Shown piece after piece: positions 59,838 through 64,000 of a stretch of 64,000 bases of DNA; position 1 is the first letter of the stretch, and every line of letters begins with the position of its first letter. Origin of the DNA: Streptosporangium sp. NBC_01756 (GTDB taxonomy: Bacteria; Actinomycetota; Actinomycetes; Streptosporangiales; Streptosporangiaceae); NCBI RefSeq assembly GCF_035917975.1, contig NZ_CP109130.1, forward strand, positions 8,246,001-8,310,000, written 5' to 3'. A program made the translations under genes and the position numbers. Under the pieces are notes generated by a model. That model made no database searches. It worked only from the letters and a program-made list of their open reading frames with translations, and was not told where the DNA came from.

Positions 59838-61537
59838 TTCCTCTCCTTTTCCGTCAATGCCGCGAGGAGGACCTGTCCGGCCAGCGGTCTGAGGACCTGA
59901 CGGGAGGCCGCGCGGGCGCGGGTGGCATCGTCACCGGCCTGGTCGGGGGGGACAAGCCGGGCGGCGGCCGCGACCAGTCGCGGTGATCCGCCGTGTTCCA
60001 GCCGGTCGGCGAGCCAGGTGAGGGCGACGCCGGTCACCGCGAGGGTCACCGCGCCCGGCCGGGTGGGCGTGCTCCCGTGCAGCGGTATCTCCTTCAGGAA
60101 CAGCGCGAGCAACAGGCTGGCGATCGCGAACGGTATCGCCCACAGGTAGACGGTCTGGACGGCCGCGGTGAACGCCTCGAGCAACTCCCGCAACTGGGTG
60201 GCGGGAAGTCGTCCGAGGAGTTCGGGATCGAGCTGTGCGGCTTGCGCCGGCAGACCGGACCCGCTCAGTTCCTCCTCCAGGGCACGGATCTGGACCGTGC
60301 CGAACAGTGCGGTCCCCAGCGCGCCACCGAGTGTGCGGAAGAAGGCGATCGCGCTGGACGCGCTGCCGATGTCGCCGGGCCGTACCGCGTTCTGGGTCGC
60401 CACCAGCGGCACCTGCATGAAGCCGCCCACCCCGAGACCGACCACGACGGTGAAGGCCATGAGCACGGCCATGGAGGTGTCGACCTCGACGAGGCTGAGC
60501 AGGTAGAGACCGGCGGCCAGGACCGTCGCGCCCAGAATGGGCATCGCCTTGTACCGGCCCGTCCTGGAGATCAGCCATCCGCTCACCACGGAGGAGACGA
60601 TCACCCCGCCGGTCAGCGGGACGAGGGCCAGTCCGGATTCGGTGGCCGTGTCGCCGCGGACGATCTGGAAGTAGGCGGGCAGGTAGACGATGGCGCCGAA
60701 GAGCGCGACACCCGACAGCAGCGACAGCCCCGCGCTGACCGCGACCACGGGATGGGTGATGACCCGCGGCGGCAGGATGGGTTCGGACGCCCTGCGCTGC
60801 CAGACGGCGAAGGCCGCGGTCAGGCAGATGCCCACCCCTGCGAGGCCGATGATCTGCCAGGAGGACCAGTCGTACGTTCTGCCGCCCCACACCGTGACCA
60901 TCAGGATGCAGCACACGGCGGCGGCCAGGAGGACGGCTCCGAGATAGTCGATGCTGTGCTGCGTCCTTCTGCCGGGCAGGTGGAGCGTGACCGCCACCAC
61001 GGCGAGGGCGACCACCCCGAGTGGGAGGTTGATCCAGAAGATCCAGCGCCAGGTGGCGTGGTCGGTGAAGAAGCCGCCGACGAGCGGCCCGGCGACGCTG
61101 GCCAGGCCGAACACGCCGCCGAAGAGTCCTTGGTAGCGGCCCCGGTCGCGGGGCGGGACGACATCGGCGATGATCGCCATCGCGAGGGCCATCAGACCGC
61201 CGCCGCCCAGCCCCTGAACACCCCGGAAGACGCTCAGCTGAACCATGTTCTGGGCGAGACCGCACAGGATGGAGCCGATCAGGAAGATGACGATCGCGCT
61301 CTGGAAGACCCGCTTGCGGCCGTACAGGTCGGAAAGCTTGCCGTACAGCGGGGTTCCGGCCGTCGAGGCGAGGAGGTAGGACGTGACCACCCAGGAGAGC
61401 TGGTCCAGTCCGCCGAGCTCCTGCGCGATCATCGGCAACGCGGTGGCGACGATCGTCTGGTCCAGCGCGGCGAGCAGCATGGCGAGCATGAGCCCGGCCA
61501 TCACGAGCCGGATCTGCGCGCGAGTCAACAACGACAA
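59834..61537 (-). CDS. DHA2-family multidrug exporter (14 helices)
   Basis: MFS drug:proton antiporter of 567 residues with about fourteen helices (EmrB/QacA type). Helix 1 has LDQTIVATALPMIAQEL (motif D1), motif A is GKLSDLYGRKRVF, motif C is FGLASVAGPLVGG. The last 70 residues are a soluble tail. The start is a TTG at 61537, three codons before a second TTG; an internal ATG at about 61501 would cut the first helix short. It leads a three-gene operon with two small membrane proteins. Substrate unknown; no regulator is adjacent. Confidence 0.86.
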   Translation of the reverse strand: MSLLTRAQIRLVMAGLMLAMLLAALDQTIVATALPMIAQELGGLDQLSWVVTSYLLASTAGTPLYGKLSDLYGRKRVFQSAIVIFLIGSILCGLAQNMVQLSVFRGVQGLGGGGLMALAMAIIADVVPPRDRGRYQGLFGGVFGLASVAGPLVGGFFTDHATWRWIFWINLPLGVVALAVVAVTLHLPGRRTQHSIDYLGAVLLAAAVCCILMVTVWGGRTYDWSSWQIIGLAGVGICLTAAFAVWQRRASEPILPPRVITHPVVAVSAGLSLLSGVALFGAIVYLPAYFQIVRGDTATESGLALVPLTGGVIVSSVVSGWLISRTGRYKAMPILGATVLAAGLYLLSLVEVDTSMAVLMAFTVVVGLGVGGFMQVPLVATQNAVRPGDIGSASSAIAFFRTLGGALGTALFGTVQIRALEEELSGSGLPAQAAQLDPELLGRLPATQLRELLEAFTAAVQTVYLWAIPFAIASLLLALFLKEIPLHGSTPTRPGAVTLAVTGVALTWLADRLEHGGSPRLVAAAARLVPPDQAGDDATRARAASRQVLRPLAGQVLLAALTEKERK

Positions 61538-61742
61538 CCCCCGCTTCGGTCACTTTTTGTAGCGACGACATTACGCAGGGAGCCCGTTCGACGTATGCAG
61601 AACCAACATATCTTCCGCCGCATGGCGCCGACCGCCCCTCATGGTCACCCCAGTGCGTGGTTATGGGCCGGAGGGAAGGTGACGATCCTCTCCGCAACCC
61701 GGTGGCTTGGATCGCTGTGGCGGCAGGCTTTAGCATCCACAT

Positions 61743-62387
61743 GTGCAGAATGATGTTCTACGGGCCGGGCCGCTCTCCCGCACTGTCCTGATCGCCTTCT
61801 GGCTCTGTTCTGCGGTTCATCTGGCGCTGGTCGCCGCCGGCGCCGGCCCGATGATCTCCCTGACCAAGGCACTGCTCATGCCGCTGCTCGCAGTCTGGGT
61901 GCTGGCCCAGCGGGGACCGCGCCCGCTGGTGGCGGCGCTCCTGCTCTCCTGGGGCGGTGACGTGGCCCTGGAGATCGACGGTCTTTTCCTGGCCGGCATG
62001 GCCCTGTTCGCCGGGGCGCACGTCTGTTACGTGACCTACTTCGTCCGGGAGAGGGCGCTCGACGGGTTGCGCCGCCGCCCGGTGGTCCCGGTGATCTACG
62101 CCGTCGTCTGGGCGGGCCTGGTGTTCTCCCTCTGGCCGGGCCTTGGCGACCTGCGTCTGCCGGTGGCCGGCTATTCGCTGCTGCTGACCGCCACCGCGGT
62201 GACCGCGGCCGGGCACGGCCTGCGGATCGGGGCCGGCGGCGCGCTGTTCCTGCTGTCCGACACGCTGATCGCGTTCGATCTGGCGGACCTTCCCCTTCCT
62301 CCGATGAACGGCCTCGTGGTCATGACCACCTACATCGCCGCCCAATACCTCCTGGCCTCGGGCATCGTCAATCGCCTCCGTTCCTGA
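61743..62387 (+). CDS. YhhN-family membrane protein (lysoplasmalogenase-like)
   Basis: Membrane protein of 214 residues with about eight helices. The YhhN/TMEM86 pattern is visible: SLTKALLMPLLAVWVL (about 39-54), LLSWGGDVALEIDGLFLAGMALFAGAHVCYVTYF (about 69-101) with conserved Asp and Glu, and GGALFLLSDTLIAFDL. Animal relatives hydrolyse lysoplasmalogens; bacterial roles are less clear. GTG at 61743 has no ribosome site, so a leaderless transcript is possible. It is divergent from the exporter operon. Confidence 0.85.
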   Translation: MQNDVLRAGPLSRTVLIAFWLCSAVHLALVAAGAGPMISLTKALLMPLLAVWVLAQRGPRPLVAALLLSWGGDVALEIDGLFLAGMALFAGAHVCYVTYFVRERALDGLRRRPVVPVIYAVVWAGLVFSLWPGLGDLRLPVAGYSLLLTATAVTAAGHGLRIGAGGALFLLSDTLIAFDLADLPLPPMNGLVVMTTYIAAQYLLASGIVNRLRS

Positions 62388-62471
62388 GAGCCGAGCCGCA
62401 GCGGTCGCGCGAAACGCCGTAGGCGCCTCTCGCCCGGCGATCGCCCGGCCGCAACGAGCGTGCTCGGTCTC

Positions 62472-62909
62472 TCAAAGCAGTTCGTGGAACGGCCAGGCGA
62501 GGGGTCTGATCTTGGTGATGCCCTGAGCCATGCCGACGAACTTCAGGTCGGTCGTGGCCACATCGGTGATGTGGAGGCGCTCCGCCATCGCGATCACCGT
62601 GGCGTCGACGTAACCGAGTGGTGCCGCGACCATGTGCCGAACAAGCTCAGTGGCTCGCCGCCGATCCGCCTGCGTGGGGTTCACGATCTCGTAGTCGCCG
62701 GTGGTCAACTGTTCGAGCAGCGTCGCTTCAAAGAAGGCACCGCGCCGTACGTTGTTCCGGAGAAAGTTGCAGGTCTCGCCGAGAACCGGTTCCGGAATCA
62801 CCAGGCTTCCCGGCCAGGACCCAAGCATCTGGACACATCGGCTGTGATGGGTGTCCCTTCGATCGCTGGTGGCGATCAATGGGCCTGAATCACAGAGAAG
62901 TTTCTTCAC
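62472..62909 (-). CDS. PIN-domain ribonuclease toxin (VapC-like)
   Basis: PIN-fold protein of 145 residues, probably a magnesium-dependent RNase. The acidic residues are in place: Asp in LLCDSGPLIA (about 7), Glu in PVLGETCNFL, and Asp in YVDATVIAMAE and DVATTDLKFV. ATG at 62909 overlaps the upstream small gene as ATGA, the classic arrangement of a VapBC pair with antitoxin first. The RNA target is unknown. Confidence 0.86.
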   Translation of the reverse strand: MKKLLCDSGPLIATSDRRDTHHSRCVQMLGSWPGSLVIPEPVLGETCNFLRNNVRRGAFFEATLLEQLTTGDYEIVNPTQADRRRATELVRHMVAAPLGYVDATVIAMAERLHITDVATTDLKFVGMAQGITKIRPLAWPFHELL

Positions 62910-63097
62910 GGACGATGCCGGGCGGCGTCGATCGCTTCAACGATCTCCCGGTCACGGAGGGCCTCAGCCATCATGTCGCGGTAACGGGACGAGAGGTCGT
63001 CCTCGTCGCTGTCGAAGCAGCCGACCCAGGGAAAACGCCGCCGGATGGCCTCGTAGTCGATTGCCTCCGCGCCGGATGCGTCCGCCGGTCCGCTCAT
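62906..63097 (-). CDS. Putative antitoxin partner of the PIN toxin
   Basis: Small acidic protein of 63 residues (70 if the GTG at 63118 is used), with a C-terminal helix rich in Arg and Asp (LSSRYRDMMAEALRDREIVEAIDAARHRP). It shows no recognisable ribbon-helix-helix or AbrB motif, so its role as antitoxin is inferred from its place directly before the PIN gene. ATG at 63097 is preferred: the promoter-like TACACT lies 7 bases upstream, which would give a leaderless message, and no proper ribosome site is present. Confidence 0.6.
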   Translation of the reverse strand: MSGPADASGAEAIDYEAIRRRFPWVGCFDSDEDDLSSRYRDMMAEALRDREIVEAIDAARHRP

Positions 63098-63306
63098 GCT
63101 CCCAGTGTAAACGGTCACGCAGGGATTCTAAGTGCTTACACAGAGGTAGTCAGGCGCTTGCGATGAGTGAGTACAGCGAGGCCGAGGCGCCCCTCAACCG
63201 TTGTAGGTGTCGGCAATTCCTTCCGGCCCGGACGGAAACAGGCACTCGAGCGGTTCACCTGGCCGAGGTACGGCGGGCGGCCCCCACTCCCGCCCGCCGT
63301 ACCGGC

Positions 63307-64000
63307 TCATCGGGCGGCGGCGGCCCTCCGGCGGCGACGGGCGGCGGCCACGTCGGCGAGTGCCACGGCCAGGGCGGCCAGCACGAAGCCGATGGTGACG
63401 AGCAACGCGTGCCGGAACGCCAGGGCGTCGTCGCCGTGCGAGGAGGTGACCGCGCCGAAGAACACCGAGCCGATCGCCGCGATGCCCATGGCGGCGCCCA
63501 TCCGCTGGCCCGTCTGCAGCACGCCGCCGGCGGTGCCCGCCTCGGCGACCGGCACCTCCGACAGGGTCAGCGTCTGGTTCGGGGAGATCACCAGGCCGCT
63601 GCCCAGGCCGGTGACGAGCAGCGGCAGCGCGATGGCCCAGGCCACGTGCTGGCCGGGGACCAGCCGTACGGCGAACTCCGTGACGACCAGCCCGACGGCG
63701 ACCGTCACCAGCCCCACCGCCACCATCGGGCGGCCGAACCTGCTGACGAGTCGGCCGCCCAGCACCGAGGCCGCCGCCGATCCCGCCGCGAACGGGGTGC
63801 TCGCCAGGCCCGCCTCCAGGGGCGGATAGCCCAGGCCCTCCTGCAGGTACAGGGTGAGGATGAAGAAGATCGCGGTGAAGCCCGCGAAGTAGAGCGCCGC
63901 GATCAGGGCACCGAAGGCGTATGAGCGCCTGGTGAACAGTGACAGGTTGACGACCGGGTCGCTGCGCCGCCCGTACCGCCGCTCCCATGCCACGAAACCG
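63307..64000 (-). CDS. MFS drug exporter, C-terminal half (gene enters from beyond window)
   Basis: The reverse-strand frame is open from the window edge to a stop at 63307 and encodes about 231 residues, the last six helices of a DHA2-type MFS exporter. NLSLFTRRSYAFGAL, ALYFAGFTAIFFILTLYLQEGLGYPPLEAGLASTPFA, GLGSGLVISPNQTL and EAGTAGGVLQTGQRMGAAMGIA are typical of EmrB/QacA relatives. The start lies to the right of 64000; an internal GTG at 63993 is not the true start. Substrate unknown. Confidence 0.85.
   Translation of the reverse strand, partial: GFVAWERRYGRRSDPVVNLSLFTRRSYAFGALIAALYFAGFTAIFFILTLYLQEGLGYPPLEAGLASTPFAAGSAAASVLGGRLVSRFGRPMVAVGLVTVAVGLVVTEFAVRLVPGQHVAWAIALPLLVTGLGSGLVISPNQTLTLSEVPVAEAGTAGGVLQTGQRMGAAMGIAAIGSVFFGAVTSSHGDDALAFRHALLVTIGFVLAALAVALADVAAARRRRRAAAAR

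Noticed and set aside
59993..61753. 586-codon open frame on the + strand opposite the DHA2 exporter
   Set aside because: Shadow frame; the exporter has MFS motifs A, C and D1 in order.
1..64000. CRISPR arrays, tRNA or rRNA genes, integrases and complete insertion sequences
   Set aside because: I saw no regularly spaced repeats, no tRNA-like cloverleaf and no transposase or integrase motif on either strand.

Overview
The window is about 64 kb of very GC-rich DNA with strong third-position GC bias, GTG/TTG starts and many ATGA/GTGA gene overlaps. Small actinobacterial families (DUF5302, HGxxPAAW, the PF04672-type methyltransferase) also appear. This points to a filamentous actinomycete. A member of the Streptosporangiales is my guess, not something the sequence proves.

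Layout. 1-6270: the end of a bioY biotin transporter gene, a GNAT acetyltransferase, small proteins, a relic of a MarR regulator, a STAS protein, and a CitA/CitB-like two-component pair divergent from a DctA-type dicarboxylate symporter. 6434-35037: a large divergent biosynthetic gene cluster. 35215-36776: a TetR/NmrA divergent pair with two operator palindromes. 36784-41936: an enolase-superfamily enzyme and its LacI regulator, divergent from a three-gene ABC importer and separated from it by a triple operator array. 42009-43551: a serine hydrolase and an AhpD-like protein. 43669-48336: four translationally coupled luciferase-like flavin monooxygenases. 48300-52227: TetR, cupin, a GlxA-like regulator and a KhtTU-type K+/H+ antiporter. 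52350-56805: an ssu (alkanesulfonate) operon carrying an internal deletion that fuses ssuB to ssuA, then a secreted protein and a degraded ssuD fragment. 56868-64000: an enoyl-reductase-like protein, a methyltransferase, a DHA2 drug exporter operon, YhhN, a PIN toxin/antitoxin pair and the end of another exporter gene.

The cluster is the centre of interest. From a 672-bp bidirectional control region, one operon runs left: metallo-beta-lactamase-fold protein, ATP-grasp, NRPS C-A-PCP, PKS KS-AT-ACP, NRPS A-PCP, type II thioesterase, GNAT, ATP-grasp. The other runs right: ATP-grasp, MFS, Asp/Asn-hydroxylase-like dioxygenase, ATP-grasp, ATP-grasp, dipeptide epimerase, S9 peptidase, desaturase-like di-iron enzyme, proline dehydrogenase, class V PLP enzyme, MFS, ATP-grasp. 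Six separate ATP-grasp ligases with a short three-protein NRPS/PKS line that has no thioesterase domain suggest a small peptide built mostly by ATP-dependent ligases around one ketide-extended amino acid. It would contain an epimerised dipeptide and oxidised, possibly proline-derived, residues. I recognise no described product with this gene set.

The sulfur region looks like an organosulfur acquisition locus that has lost part of its importer.
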